Source: Streptomyces sp. NBC_00193 (lineage in GTDB: Bacteria > Actinomycetota > Actinomycetes > Streptomycetales > Streptomycetaceae). From it: a DNA stretch of 64,000 bases. The notes under the pieces are model-generated. The model made no database searches and was not told where the DNA came from. It saw nothing but the letters and a program-made list of their open reading frames with translations. Made by a program: the position numbers and the translations under genes. Each line of letters begins with the position of its first letter. Positions within the stretch are counted from its first letter, which is position 1. The stretch lies in contig NZ_JAPEMM010000001.1 in the NCBI RefSeq assembly GCF_026342735.1, forward strand, positions 3,410,001-3,474,000, read 5' to 3'. Below are positions 1 to 9,851 of this stretch, in pieces.

Positions 1-2
1 CG

Positions 3-173
3 ATCTGGCCCGAGGTCGTGGATGTCCCGGCCGGATGGACGGTGCGCCACGGCGCGACCGACCGGTCAGCGTGTCTCGAGTACATCAACACGCACTGGAC
101 CGACATGCGCCCGCTGAGCCTGGTGGCTCACATGGCGCAGACCTCCGCCGACTGTCCGGGGGAGCAGCGATGA
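3..173 (+). CDS. MbtH-like protein, C-terminal part (cut by window edge)
   Basis: Reading frame 3 at the left edge gives about 56 residues before a TGA. They include [29 protein letters not shown] and a short tail, which is the signature C-terminal half of MbtH proteins (conserved Pro-Ala-Gly-Trp, Tyr-Ile and Trp-Thr-Asp-Met/Leu-Arg-Pro). MbtH proteins are about 70-residue chaperones that bind NRPS adenylation domains and stimulate amino acid activation. The stop codon overlaps the NRPS start in an ATGA arrangement, so the two genes are translationally coupled, as is usual for MbtH/NRPS pairs. The start lies outside the window. The gene is too short for most automated ORF calls. Confidence 0.93.
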   Translation: MWPEVVDVPAGWTVRHGATDRSACLEYINTHWTDMRPLSLVAHMAQTSADCPGEQR

Positions 174-3100
174 CCACCGACAGCACGGATGCCGTCCTCC
201 GGGCGGCCCGTGTGCCGGGCGAGCCGGGAAGCACCCGATCCCGCCTGGACACGATGTCCGCGGCCAAGCGCGCCCTGCTCGCCAAGCGGGTCGCCGGGCG
301 ACGCCCGGCGAACGAGGCCACCATCCAGCCGGTGCCGCGCGAGGGGCGGCTGCCGCTGTCGAACGCCCAGCGCCGCCTGTGGTTCATGGAACAGCTGAAC
401 CCCGGCGGGATGATGTTCAACGTCTCGGTGGCCCTGCGCTTCGAGGGGACGCTGCGGCCGGACGTGCTGGAGCGGGCGATCCGCGACGTGCTGCGCCGGC
501 ACGAGTCACTGCGCACCGTGTTCCCGTCCGTCGGCGACGAGCCGGTGCAGCGGATCCTCTCGGATCTCGACGTGGACCTCACGCCCGTCACCCTGCCGGC
601 CCCCACCGCCGGGAGCCGCGAGGACGCTCTGCGTGAGGCGCTGGTTGCGGAAGCGTCGCGGCCCTTCTCCCTGGAACACGGACCTCTCGCCCGTGTCACC
701 CTCTTCCGGACCGGAGCCGAGGACCACGTCCTGCTGCTGGTCGTCCACCACAGTGTGTGTGACGGCTGGTCGATGAGCATCGTCGTCGACGAACTGCTCG
801 CGCTCTACGGGGGCTGGGCGAAGGGCGTCGAAGCCGGACTGAAGCCGCTTCCGCTCCAGTACGCGGACTATGCCGCCTGGGAGGCCGGGCCCGAGCGCAC
901 CGCACAGCTGGAGGAGGGGCTGGCCTTCTGGCGCCGGTCCCTGGGCGGCGCCGTGCCGGTCATCGAGCTGCCCTTCGACCGGCCCCGCCCGCCGGTACAG
1001 AGCTTCCGCGGCGCCCGTCACCGCTTCTCGCTGCCTGCCGGCATCTGGCCGCGGGTCAAGGAGATCGCGGCGGACGAGCACGCGACCCCCTTCATGGTGC
1101 TGCTCGCCGGCTTCGCCGCGCTGCTGTCGCGCTACACCTCGCACGACGAGGTGACGGCGGTGACTCCCGTGGCCAACCGGCCGCGCGCCGAGCTGGAGTC
1201 CCTGGTGGGCTTCTTCGCGAACTCCCTGGTGCTGCGGGTGGACACCTCGGGCGAACCGGACTTCCGCGAGTTGGTCGGCCGGGTCCGTGACCTCACCCAG
1301 GAGGCTCTGGCACACGGCGAGGTGCCCTTCGACCGTGTCGTCGAGGCGGTCGACCCGGCCCGCGACCTCAGCCACACGCCGCTCGCCCAGGTGCTGTTCG
1401 CGCTCGTCCAGGATCCCGCGCTGGACGTCGCCCTGGACGCGATGAAGGTCAGCGTGGTCGAGCACCACACCGCGTCCGCCAAGTACGACCTGAGCCTGGA
1501 GGTCTGGCCCGGCGCCGACGACGTCCTGCACGGTGTCTTCGAGTATGCGACCGACCTGTTCGAGGCGGCGACCGTGGCCCGGATCGGTACCCACCTGGGC
1601 ATCCTCCTCGGCGGGCTCACGCAGGACCCCGGGACCCGGATAGGCGATGCCCCCCTCCTCTCCGAAGAGGAGCTGCGGGAGCTGGTCGTCGACCGGAACC
1701 GCACCGAGGTCCCGGCCTTCGGCGACCGGCCCGTCCACGAGCTCTTCGAGGACCAGGTACGCCGTACACCGGACGCGATCGCCCTCGTCACCGACGAGCG
1801 GCGACTGACCTTCGCGGAGTTGAACACCCTCGCCGACCGGCTCGCCCACCGCTTGCGGTGTGAGGGCGTCGGCCCGGAGGAGCGTGTCGCGCTCTTCCTC
1901 GAGCGCGGCGTCGATCTGGTGGTCGCGGTACTGGCGACGCTGAAGACCGGTGGCGCCTACGTGCCGCTGGACACCGCCGACCCGGCCGAGCGCATCGCCT
2001 ACATGCTCACCGACGCGGACGTCCGGGTGGTCGTCACCGACACCCTCCGGGCGGCCGCGCTTCCGCAGACCGGGGCACACGTCCTGATCGCGCACGAGGT
2101 CCTTGGCACCCCGGTGCCCGCCGACGCCCCGGCGCACCCCTGCCCGCAGCCCGACAACGCCGCCTACGTCATCTACACCTCGGGTTCGACCGGACGCCCC
2201 AAGGGCGTCGTCGTCACCCACCGGGGGCTCGGCAACTACCTGGAGTGGAGCGTCCGCGCCTACCGGGTGGCCGACGGCGGCGGCGCTCCCCTCGTCTCGC
2301 CGTTGCGCTTCGACCTGTCCGTCACGACGCTCTTCTGCCCGCTGCTCGCGGGCAGGCCGGTGGTCCTGGTGGCGGAGGGGCAGGAGCTGGACCGGCTCTG
2401 CGGCATGCTCGGCCGAGACCTCGACTTCGGGCTGGTCAAGCTGACGCCCGCCCACCTGGACGCACTCGACAAGTCGGCGCCGCCCGTCGGGATCGAGGCG
2501 GACGGCTACCTGGTCGTCGGCGGGGAGTCCCTGCACGGTGGCACCGTCGCGGCCTGGCGCGAGCGCGCCCCCGGCTTGCGCGTGGTCAACGAGTACGGTC
2601 CCACCGAGACCGTCGTCGGCTGCTGCGTGTACGAGGTGGACGAGCACACCGATCTGTCCGGCACCGTTCCGATCGGCCGGCCCATCGCCAACACCCGGCT
2701 CTACGTGCTGGACGCCAACCTCAAGCCCGTCGCCCGCGGCGCGGTCGGTGAGCTGTTCATCGGCGGTGCCGGAGTGGCCCGCGGCTACTGGAACCGCCCC
2801 GACCTCACTGCGGAGCGCTTCGTTCCCGATCCGTTCGCGGCCGAGCCCGGAGAGCGCCTCTACCGCACCGGTGACCTCGTGCGGATTCGCCCCGACGGCG
2901 AGCTGGAGTGCCTCGGCCGGGTCGACACCCAGGTGAAGGTGCGCGGCTACCGGGTCGAGCTGGAGGAGATCGAGGCCGCTCTGACGCGCCTGGCCGCCGT
3001 CCGCGAGGCCGTGGTGCTGCTTCGCGAGGACCGGCCCGGCGAGCGCAGGCTCGCCGCCTACGTCACCCCCGTGAACGACGGGGCCTCCCGGTGCGCCGAG

Positions 3101-6100
3101 GAGGACCTGCGCGCCGAGCTCCGCGCCGGCCTGCCCGAGTACATGCTCCCGGACCACTTCGTGGTGCTGGACGAACTGCCACTCGCCCAGAGCGGCAAGG
3201 TGGACCGCCGCGCGCTGCCCCAGCCCGTCACGGACGCCCCCGACGTGGCCACCGACCTTCCGGTCACGCCGTTGGAGCGGGTCATCGCCGAGATCTGGGC
3301 CGACGTCCTGGGCCTGCCCTCGGTCGGCCGCGAGGACAACTTCAATGCCCTGGGCGGGCATTCGCTGCTCACCGTGCAGGCCGCCGCCCGCCTGCGCAAG
3401 GCTCTCGACGTCGACCTGCCGCTCGGGGTGTTCCTGGAGGCGCGGACCCTCGCCGACCTCGCTCAGCGCATCGAGGCCCTCGGCGGACGCGCGCCGCGCC
3501 CCGGCCTGGTGACCGCCCCGCGCACCGGCCCGGTCCCGCTGTCGTACGCACAGGGACGCCTCTACTTCATGAGCCGTCTCGCCGAGGACAGTTCCTTCTA
3601 CAACGTTCCGATCGCCCTGCGCTTCGACGGCGCCTTCCGGCCGGATGCGTTCCGGGCCGCGTTCGCCGCGCTCTGGGCCCGGCACGAGGGGCTGCGCGTC
3701 CGCTTCCCGTCGCCCGACGGCGACCCCGTCCAGGAGTTCCTGCCGGCCGAGGCGGTCCCCTTCGAGGAGAGCGATCTGACGGGCACGGCCGACACCAGGG
3801 CCCGGCTCGACACGCTCGTACAGGAGGAGGCCGGCCGGCCGTTCGACCTGGCGCGCGGGCCGTTGCTGCGCGGACGGCTCCTCCGGCTGGCCCCCGACGC
3901 CCACGTGGCCCTCCTCACCTTGCACCACTCGGTGTCCGACGGCTGGTCCGTCTCCATCGTGATGGACGAACTCATGGCCCTCTACCGGGCGTTCGCCGCG
4001 GACCAGCCCTCGCCGCTCGCCCCGCTTCCCCACACCTACGTGGACTACACGTTCTGGCAGCGCTCCTGGCTGGACGAGGAGACCCTCGACGCACAGCTCG
4101 GCTACTGGAAGCAGCAGCTCGGCGGGGCGCCGATGCTCGACCTGCCCACCGACCGGCCGCGTCCCGCGGTGCAGAGCTACCGGGGCGCCCGGCACGAGGT
4201 GGCGTGGTCGCGCGAGCTGTCCGCCGCGGTCGCGGAGCTGGCCCGCCGCGAGGGCGTCTCGCTGTTCATGGCGCTGCTGGCCGGATTCGACGTGCTCATG
4301 GCCCGCGTGAGCGGCCGGCGCGACGTCACCGTCGGCACGCCCATCGCAAGCCGGACGATGACCGAGCTGGAGAGCATCGTCGGCTTCTTCGCCAACACCC
4401 TGGCGCTGCGCGTCGACCTCGCCGGCAATCCGACCTTCACCGAGCTGCTCGCACGCGTCAAGAAGACCGCCAACGGTGCCTACGCGCACCAGGACGTCCC
4501 CTTCGAGATGGTCGTCGACGCCGTCGCCCCGCAGCGCAGCCTCAGCCATTCGCCGCTGTTCCAGGTGCGGTTCGCGCTCCAGAACATGTCGGGCGGCCTG
4601 CCCGATGCGGGGCAGGGGCTCACCCTCAGCGAGATCGAGAGCGAGCAGGTCACGGCCCGTTTCGACCTCGTCGTCGACCTGTGGGAGAGCGAGGACGGCC
4701 TTCAGGGGCACGCCGAGTACAGCACCGACCTCTTCGACGCGCAGACGATCGCCCGTCTGATGCAGCGCTTCGAGGCGCTGCTGGGACGCCTCGTCGCCGA
4801 CCCGGCACAGCGGGTCTTCGACACGGACCTCCTGCTGTCCGGTGAGCACGCCGAGCTGGACGCCCTGTCCGGCACCGCTGCCGAAGCGGACGGCCGCAGC
4901 TTCCTGGAGCGCTTCCGGGAGCAGGTGGCGCGCATGCCCGCAGAGCCCGCCGTCACCTGCGGCGCGACCACCCTCTCGTACGGAGAGCTGGGCCGCCGCA
5001 GCGAGCAGCTGGCCCGGACGCTGCGCGGCCACGGCGTCGGCCCCGAGACCGCGGTCGCGGTGTACCTGGAACGCGGTACGGACCTCGTCGTCGCGGTGCT
5101 GGCGGTGCTCCAGGCAGGCGGCGCGTACCTGCCGCTGGACACGGCCTACCCGCGTGAACGGCTGGCCGAGATCGTCGCCGACGCGCGGCCTGAGCTGGTC
5201 CTGACCTCGCGCGACCTGGAAGCCGGGGCACCGGTCGTACCGGGCGGGCGGCTCCTCCTGGAGACTGCTCCAACTGCTCCAGGGGCCGCCGACGCGGCCG
5301 CCGGCGAGCTGTCGCCGGCGCGGTGCCTGTCACCGGACCGTCCCGCGTACGTGGTCTACACCTCGGGCACCAAGGGGAAGCCCAAGGGCGTGGTGCTCAC
5401 CCACACCGGGCTGGACGCATACGTGCGCTCACTGCCCCGGGCCCTGGAACTGCCCGGGCGCCCTGTGGTCCTGCACACCGCCTCCTTCGCCTTCTCCTCC
5501 TCCGTCCGCCAGCTCATGGTGCCGCTCGCCCACGGCGGCCGGGTCGTCGTCGCCACCCGGGAGCATCTCGCCTCCCCCGACGAACTCCTGGCCTACGCGG
5601 CCCGCAACGGCGTGCAGGTACTGGACCTCGTGCCCTCCTACCTGCGGGTCGTCACACCGGCACTCGACCGCACGGACTGGCGGCCGGAGTGCGTCCTCAC
5701 CGCCAGTGAGCCACTGCTCCAGGACCTGCCGGAGACGATCCGCAGCCGGCCCGGCGCGCCACGCATGGCCAACATGTACGGCCAGACCGAGACCACCGGC
5801 ATCGTCGCCACCGCGCCCGTCGCCCCCGAACGCACCGGCCGCGGTGTGGTGGTGCCGCTCGGCCGCCCGCTCGACGGCACGCGCATCCACATCGTCGACG
5901 ACGAACTGCGCCGGGTCCCGCCCGGTCACCCCGGGGAGATCCTCGTAGGCGGCCCGAGCCTTGCCCGCGGCTACCTCGGGGACCCGGAACTGACCGCGGC
6001 GCGGTTCGTCCCGGACCCGTTCGGCCCGGCAGGCGGACGCCTCTACCGCACCGGCGACCGCGGGCGGTTCCTGCCCGGCGGCGCGCTCGAGTTCCTCGGC

Positions 6101-8260
6101 CGCATCGGCGACCAGGCCAAGATCCGCGGTCACCGGGTCGAGCCCGGCGAAGTCGCCTCGGAGCTCGCCGCGCTCGACGGCGTGCACGAGTGTGCCGTGT
6201 TCTGCGTCGAGGACGCAGCGGACGAGCGGCGCCTGGTCGGCTACGTCACGCTCCGGCCCGGCACCGCCGTCACGGCCGCGGGACTGCGCGCCGGCCTCGG
6301 GGAGAAACTGCCCGACTACATGATTCCCACGATCGTCACGGTCGCCTCCCTGCCGCGTCTTTCCAACGGCAAGGTCGACCGCGTGGCGCTCCTCGCGATG
6401 GAGGCGACACCCGTGCAGACCCGCACCACCCCCGCGGCCGGGGCTCCCCGCCTCGCCGCCGACGACACCGGCTACCTCGACAGGGTCGTCGAGCTGGTCT
6501 CCATCTGGAAGGAGGTGCTGCGGCTGGCGAAGGTCGGTACGCACGACGACTTCTTCGAGCTGGGCGGTGACTCGCTGCATGCGATCCGGGTGGTCGACCG
6601 GGCGCGCAGGGCGGGCATCGGGATCACGCCCGCGCAGTTCATAGCGAACCCGACCATCGCCGGTCTCGCCGCCGTCGCCACCGATCCGCAGGCGCCCGGC
6701 GTCCAGTACCGGGAGACCCTGGCGGGGATCTGGCAGGAGGTGCTGCGGCTGCCGGAGGTCGGCCACGACGAGGACTTCTTCGAGCTCGGCGGTGACTCGC
6801 TGCATGCGATCCGGGTGGTCGACCGGGCGCGCAGGGCGGGCATCGGGATCACGCCCGCGCAGTTCATAGCGAACCCCACCATCGCCGGTCTCGCCGCCGT
6901 CGCCACCGACCGCACCGAGCCGGGTGAGGGGCCCGCCGATACCGGCGCCGTCCCCCTGGTGCCCTCGAACCTCGCTTTCCAGGAGCGGGACTTCGCCGAC
7001 AAGCACCTCTACACGCACATCTTCATGTTCGAGACCCTGGAGCGACTGGACCCGGCGCTCATGGAGCGAGCGGTGGCCGCGGTGGTCTCCCACCACGACT
7101 CTCTGCGCATCTCCTTCCCCAAGGGGGGCGGCGCCCACTCGGTGAAGATCCACGACCGCTTCGAACAGCAGCTGTTCACCTTCGTCGACCTCTCCGCCCT
7201 CGACTCGGCAGCCCAGGACGTCACCTTCCGGCGGCTGGACACGACGCTGCACCGCAAGGTCGACTTCGAGCACGGGCCGCTCCTGCACTTCGCCCTGGTG
7301 CGCTTCGGCGCGGACCGGCCCGACCGGCTCGTGGCCATCGTCCACCACCAGCTGATGGACAACAGCTCCTGGAGCGTTCTGACCGAGGACCTCCAGGCCG
7401 CCTACCTCGCCGTTGCCGACGGCAAGGAGCCGCAGCTGCCGCCGCTGACCGCGTCCTTCGCTCAGTGGGCACGCAACCTCGACGCACTGGCGCGCTCCGC
7501 CGACATGGACGAGGACGCCGCCTACTGGACCGCCCTCGCCGGACGGGCCGTCTCGCACTGGCCGCTGGATCACCAGAACGGCGTGGACAGCATGGCGTCC
7601 GAGGACTCGGTGCTCGTCGAACTGAGCGGCGCGGACACCGCCGCGCTGCGCCGGCTGATCCGGCGCGACTACGGGCTGACCCTCAACGACCTGCTGCTCG
7701 CCGCCGTCCTGAAGGGCTTCGCCGACTGGACCGGCCAGAATTCGGTCCTCGTCGACCTCGTCTCCCGCGGCCGTGAACTCGGTGGCGAGGACCTCGACCT
7801 CTCGCGCGCCATCGGCCGCTTCTCGATGACCTCGCCGCGACTGCTCGACCTGCCGGCCACCCCCGGCACGCACGCCCTGCTCGACTCGGTCGCCGAACAG
7901 CTCAGGGCCGTGCCGCGCAGCGGCCTCGGTTTCGGCCTGCTCCGGTACACCGGCGCCCGGCCGGACGTCGCCCAGGCCCTCGCCCCGCTCGGCAAGCCGG
8001 ACATCCTCGTCAACAACTGGGGTGAGGTCGGGAAGTTCACCGACGACTCGCCGCTGCTCGGCGCCCCCATCGAGGACGCCTGGCCCGCGCCCGAACTCCA
8101 GCGGATGCACCGGCTCATCGTCGACGGCCGCGTGTACGACGGCGCGCTGCGCCTCGGATTCCGCTTCAGCCGCAATCTCAACGACCGCGACGGCATCGCC
8201 AAGCTCGCAGCCCTCGTCGAGGACGTACTGCGCGCGATGGCGGACGACGCCGAGTCCTGA
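170..8260 (+). CDS. Nonribosomal peptide synthetase, C-A(Asn)-PCP-C-A-PCP-PCP-E-like
   Basis: This is a 2696-residue NRPS. I chose ATG at 170 because GGGGGAG sits just upstream and it overlaps the mbtH stop; a longer upstream reading frame would overlap mbtH. Domains (residues): C1 about 62-500 with HHSVCDGWS at 193; A1 523-1019; PCP1 with LGGHSL at about 1061; C2 from 1123 with [10 protein letters not shown]2 1577-2067; PCP2 at about 2131; PCP3 at about 2206; and a terminal epimerisation-like domain 2262-2690 with [10 protein letters not shown] at 2392. Mapping the ten-residue code on A1 ([20 protein letters not shown]) gives D-L-T-K-V-G-E-V-G, the asparagine code. A2 lacks the usual Asp that binds the amino group (FSSSVRQL), so it probably activates an unusual substrate. 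The E-like domain has lost the EGHGR glutamate (LVSRGRE). There is no thioesterase, so the chain passes to another protein. Confidence 0.95.
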   Translation: MTTDSTDAVLRAARVPGEPGSTRSRLDTMSAAKRALLAKRVAGRRPANEATIQPVPREGRLPLSNAQRRLWFMEQLNPGGMMFNVSVALRFEGTLRPDVLERAIRDVLRRHESLRTVFPSVGDEPVQRILSDLDVDLTPVTLPAPTAGSREDALREALVAEASRPFSLEHGPLARVTLFRTGAEDHVLLLVVHHSVCDGWSMSIVVDELLALYGGWAKGVEAGLKPLPLQYADYAAWEAGPERTAQLEEGLAFWRRSLGGAVPVIELPFDRPRPPVQSFRGARHRFSLPAGIWPRVKEIAADEHATPFMVLLAGFAALLSRYTSHDEVTAVTPVANRPRAELESLVGFFANSLVLRVDTSGEPDFRELVGRVRDLTQEALAHGEVPFDRVVEAVDPARDLSHTPLAQVLFALVQDPALDVALDAMKVSVVEHHTASAKYDLSLEVWPGADDVLHGVFEYATDLFEAATVARIGTHLGILLGGLTQDPGTRIGDAPLLSEEELRELVVDRNRTEVPAFGDRPVHELFEDQVRRTPDAIALVTDERRLTFAELNTLADRLAHRLRCEGVGPEERVALFLERGVDLVVAVLATLKTGGAYVPLDTADPAERIAYMLTDADVRVVVTDTLRAAALPQTGAHVLIAHEVLGTPVPADAPAHPCPQPDNAAYVIYTSGSTGRPKGVVVTHRGLGNYLEWSVRAYRVADGGGAPLVSPLRFDLSVTTLFCPLLAGRPVVLVAEGQELDRLCGMLGRDLDFGLVKLTPAHLDALDKSAPPVGIEADGYLVVGGESLHGGTVAAWRERAPGLRVVNEYGPTETVVGCCVYEVDEHTDLSGTVPIGRPIANTRLYVLDANLKPVARGAVGELFIGGAGVARGYWNRPDLTAERFVPDPFAAEPGERLYRTGDLVRIRPDGELECLGRVDTQVKVRGYRVELEEIEAALTRLAAVREAVVLLREDRPGERRLAAYVTPVNDGASRCAEEDLRAELRAGLPEYMLPDHFVVLDELPLAQSGKVDRRALPQPVTDAPDVATDLPVTPLERVIAEIWADVLGLPSVGREDNFNALGGHSLLTVQAAARLRKALDVDLPLGVFLEARTLADLAQRIEALGGRAPRPGLVTAPRTGPVPLSYAQGRLYFMSRLAEDSSFYNVPIALRFDGAFRPDAFRAAFAALWARHEGLRVRFPSPDGDPVQEFLPAEAVPFEESDLTGTADTRARLDTLVQEEAGRPFDLARGPLLRGRLLRLAPDAHVALLTLHHSVSDGWSVSIVMDELMALYRAFAADQPSPLAPLPHTYVDYTFWQRSWLDEETLDAQLGYWKQQLGGAPMLDLPTDRPRPAVQSYRGARHEVAWSRELSAAVAELARREGVSLFMALLAGFDVLMARVSGRRDVTVGTPIASRTMTELESIVGFFANTLALRVDLAGNPTFTELLARVKKTANGAYAHQDVPFEMVVDAVAPQRSLSHSPLFQVRFALQNMSGGLPDAGQGLTLSEIESEQVTARFDLVVDLWESEDGLQGHAEYSTDLFDAQTIARLMQRFEALLGRLVADPAQRVFDTDLLLSGEHAELDALSGTAAEADGRSFLERFREQVARMPAEPAVTCGATTLSYGELGRRSEQLARTLRGHGVGPETAVAVYLERGTDLVVAVLAVLQAGGAYLPLDTAYPRERLAEIVADARPELVLTSRDLEAGAPVVPGGRLLLETAPTAPGAADAAAGELSPARCLSPDRPAYVVYTSGTKGKPKGVVLTHTGLDAYVRSLPRALELPGRPVVLHTASFAFSSSVRQLMVPLAHGGRVVVATREHLASPDELLAYAARNGVQVLDLVPSYLRVVTPALDRTDWRPECVLTASEPLLQDLPETIRSRPGAPRMANMYGQTETTGIVATAPVAPERTGRGVVVPLGRPLDGTRIHIVDDELRRVPPGHPGEILVGGPSLARGYLGDPELTAARFVPDPFGPAGGRLYRTGDRGRFLPGGALEFLGRIGDQAKIRGHRVEPGEVASELAALDGVHECAVFCVEDAADERRLVGYVTLRPGTAVTAAGLRAGLGEKLPDYMIPTIVTVASLPRLSNGKVDRVALLAMEATPVQTRTTPAAGAPRLAADDTGYLDRVVELVSIWKEVLRLAKVGTHDDFFELGGDSLHAIRVVDRARRAGIGITPAQFIANPTIAGLAAVATDPQAPGVQYRETLAGIWQEVLRLPEVGHDEDFFELGGDSLHAIRVVDRARRAGIGITPAQFIANPTIAGLAAVATDRTEPGEGPADTGAVPLVPSNLAFQERDFADKHLYTHIFMFETLERLDPALMERAVAAVVSHHDSLRISFPKGGGAHSVKIHDRFEQQLFTFVDLSALDSAAQDVTFRRLDTTLHRKVDFEHGPLLHFALVRFGADRPDRLVAIVHHQLMDNSSWSVLTEDLQAAYLAVADGKEPQLPPLTASFAQWARNLDALARSADMDEDAAYWTALAGRAVSHWPLDHQNGVDSMASEDSVLVELSGADTAALRRLIRRDYGLTLNDLLLAAVLKGFADWTGQNSVLVDLVSRGRELGGEDLDLSRAIGRFSMTSPRLLDLPATPGTHALLDSVAEQLRAVPRSGLGFGLLRYTGARPDVAQALAPLGKPDILVNNWGEVGKFTDDSPLLGAPIEDAWPAPELQRMHRLIVDGRVYDGALRLGFRFSRNLNDRDGIAKLAALVEDVLRAMADDAES
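6543..6914 (+). repeat. Recent tandem duplication of a carrier-protein coding segment inside the NRPS
   Basis: Two carrier-domain segments (about 6543-6690 and 6768-6914, 225 bp apart) are almost identical at nucleotide level. Both encode [20 protein letters not shown] followed by the same residues through [20 protein letters not shown]. Synonymous positions are also shared, so this is a recent internal duplication or gene conversion rather than two old PCP domains. Both retain the phosphopantetheine serine in GGDSL. Confidence 0.9.
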
Positions 8261-8292
8261 ACCCCACGAAGCCAGAGAACGGATCACAAGAC

Positions 8293-9270
8293 ATGACTAG
8301 CAACGTGAAGGAATCCCTGCTCTTCCCCGAACAGGGGTGCGTGGCACTCTTCGAGGCCACGGAGCCGGGCCTCTCCCCGGTGGCATGGGCCGAACAGCAC
8401 TCCGACCTGGTCGCCGAGCGGCTCGCCACGGCCGGCGCCTGCCTGCTGCGCGGCTTCGACGTCCCGGACGAGAGCGTCTTCTCCGGGTTCGTGCGCGTCT
8501 TCGGCGAGGAGCTCAACGAGTACACCTACCGCTCGACCCCGCGCACCAAGGTCGGCGACGTCTACACCTCGACGGAGTACCCGGCCAGCGAGGTCATCCC
8601 GCAGCACAACGAGATGGCCTACACCAGCACCTGGCCCGAGCGCCTCTGGTTCTACTCCGCCGTCGCGGCCGTCTCCGGCGGCGAGACCCCTCTCGCCGAC
8701 AGCCACGCGGTCTACGAGAGCATCCCCGCCGATGTCCGCGAACGCTTCGAGCGGCACGGAGTGCGCTACGTACGCAACTACCGTGCAGGTCTCGGCATCT
8801 CCTGGCAGGAGACCTTCCCCGGCATGGACCGCGAAGGGGTGGAGCGCTTCTGCGCCGAACGCGACATCGCCGTCGAATGGCTGGACGGCGGCGACTCGAT
8901 GCGCACCACCGAGACCTGCCAGGCCGTCACCGTCCACCCGGTGACCGGCAAGACGCTGTGGATGAACCAGGCCCACCTCTTCCACGTGTCCAACCTCAAC
9001 GAGGCGACACGGCTCGCGCTGATGGAGCTGATGAAGGAGGAGGACCTCCCGCGCAACGCCTACTACGGCGACGGCAGCCCGATCTCCGACGCCGACCTGG
9101 CCGCCGTCCGCAAGGCCTACGAGGCGGAGAGCCTCGCCTTCCCCTGGCTGGCCGGGGACCTCCTGGTCATCGACAACCTGACCCTCTCCCACGGGCGCAA
9201 TCGGTTCGAGGGCCCCCGCAAGGTGCTCGTCGCCATGACCGGCTCGCTGTCCAGCCGCTCGGAAGCCTGA
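8293..9270 (+). CDS. SyrP/TauD-family Fe(II)/2-oxoglutarate hydroxylase
   Basis: This 325-residue protein of the TauD/TfdA superfamily most resembles the SyrP subgroup, which hydroxylates the beta carbon of aspartyl (or related) residues tethered to NRPS carrier proteins. The facial triad is visible as H105-x-E107 in QHNEMAYTS plus the distal His in LSHGRNRFEG; the HNE form with Glu in place of Asp is typical of SyrP relatives. It lies 32 nt after the NRPS whose first module is predicted to load Asn, so beta-hydroxylation of Asn or of the A2 substrate is a reasonable inference. The substrate is not proven by the sequence. Confidence 0.88.
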   Translation: MTSNVKESLLFPEQGCVALFEATEPGLSPVAWAEQHSDLVAERLATAGACLLRGFDVPDESVFSGFVRVFGEELNEYTYRSTPRTKVGDVYTSTEYPASEVIPQHNEMAYTSTWPERLWFYSAVAAVSGGETPLADSHAVYESIPADVRERFERHGVRYVRNYRAGLGISWQETFPGMDREGVERFCAERDIAVEWLDGGDSMRTTETCQAVTVHPVTGKTLWMNQAHLFHVSNLNEATRLALMELMKEEDLPRNAYYGDGSPISDADLAAVRKAYEAESLAFPWLAGDLLVIDNLTLSHGRNRFEGPRKVLVAMTGSLSSRSEA

Positions 9271-9279
9271 CGGCCGGCC

Positions 9280-9840
9280 GTGACCACCACTGCATCCTTC
9301 GAGGCGAAGGTCGCCTTCCTCCAGCAGCACGGCGTTGACGACCTCGCCCACTCCAGCGCCGACCTCCTCGCACACCTGCAGGGCGTCCACGAGCTGCTGC
9401 GCCGATGGGGCTGCCGTCCACAGCTGTGCGATGCCGGGCTCTTCCACTCGGTGTACGGCACCGAGATCTTCCCCACCGGAGCCGTCCCGATCGCACTGCG
9501 CCCGGTCGTGCGCGGTCTGATCGGAGAGGAGGCCGAGACCCTCGTCCACCTCTTCGGCACCGTCTTGCGGGCCGCGATCTTCGACGCCGCGTTCGACGGA
9601 GCCCCCTTCCTCCTGGAGACCCGTACGGGCGGGCAGGTCGGCATCACCGACCAGCAGTACGCCGATCTCGCGGTGCTCACCGTGGCCAACTGGCTCGAAC
9701 AGCGGCCCCGCTTCCCGGAGTCCAGCCGGAACAGCCGGGCGCGCGAGTTCCGGTCCATGTGTCCTTTCCTGCCCACCACCCCCCGGCAAGCGCTGGAAGA
9801 GGCCTACCGCTTCCGCCCGCTGACCCAGCCGACGACCTGA
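9280..9840 (+). CDS. DUF6817-like protein of unknown function
   Basis: The 186-residue protein starts at GTG 9280, 9 nt after the hydroxylase stop. It carries the pattern HLQGVHELLRRWG followed by AGLFHSVYGTEIF, which I recognise from a small family of uncharacterised proteins (DUF6817) often found in secondary-metabolite clusters. The spaced histidines (H in HLQGVH and FHSVYG) recall an HD-type metal site, but no enzymatic activity is established. Its tight position between the hydroxylase and the exporter suggests a cluster role, for example tailoring or quality control. I cannot assign a reaction. Confidence 0.72.
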   Translation: MTTTASFEAKVAFLQQHGVDDLAHSSADLLAHLQGVHELLRRWGCRPQLCDAGLFHSVYGTEIFPTGAVPIALRPVVRGLIGEEAETLVHLFGTVLRAAIFDAAFDGAPFLLETRTGGQVGITDQQYADLAVLTVANWLEQRPRFPESSRNSRAREFRSMCPFLPTTPRQALEEAYRFRPLTQPTT

Positions 9841-9851
9841 AACGAGACGAC

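Noticed and set aside
35..169. N-terminal extension of the first NRPS to position 35
   Set aside because: It overlaps the mbtH coding region out of frame; ATG 170 has a ribosome binding site and stop-start overlap.
506..5032. Very long minus-strand open frame opposite the first NRPS
   Set aside because: It is an antisense shadow of a GC-rich coding strand; no motif, low-complexity Gly/Val/Arg content. The same applies to 13142-19216 and 19819-25425.
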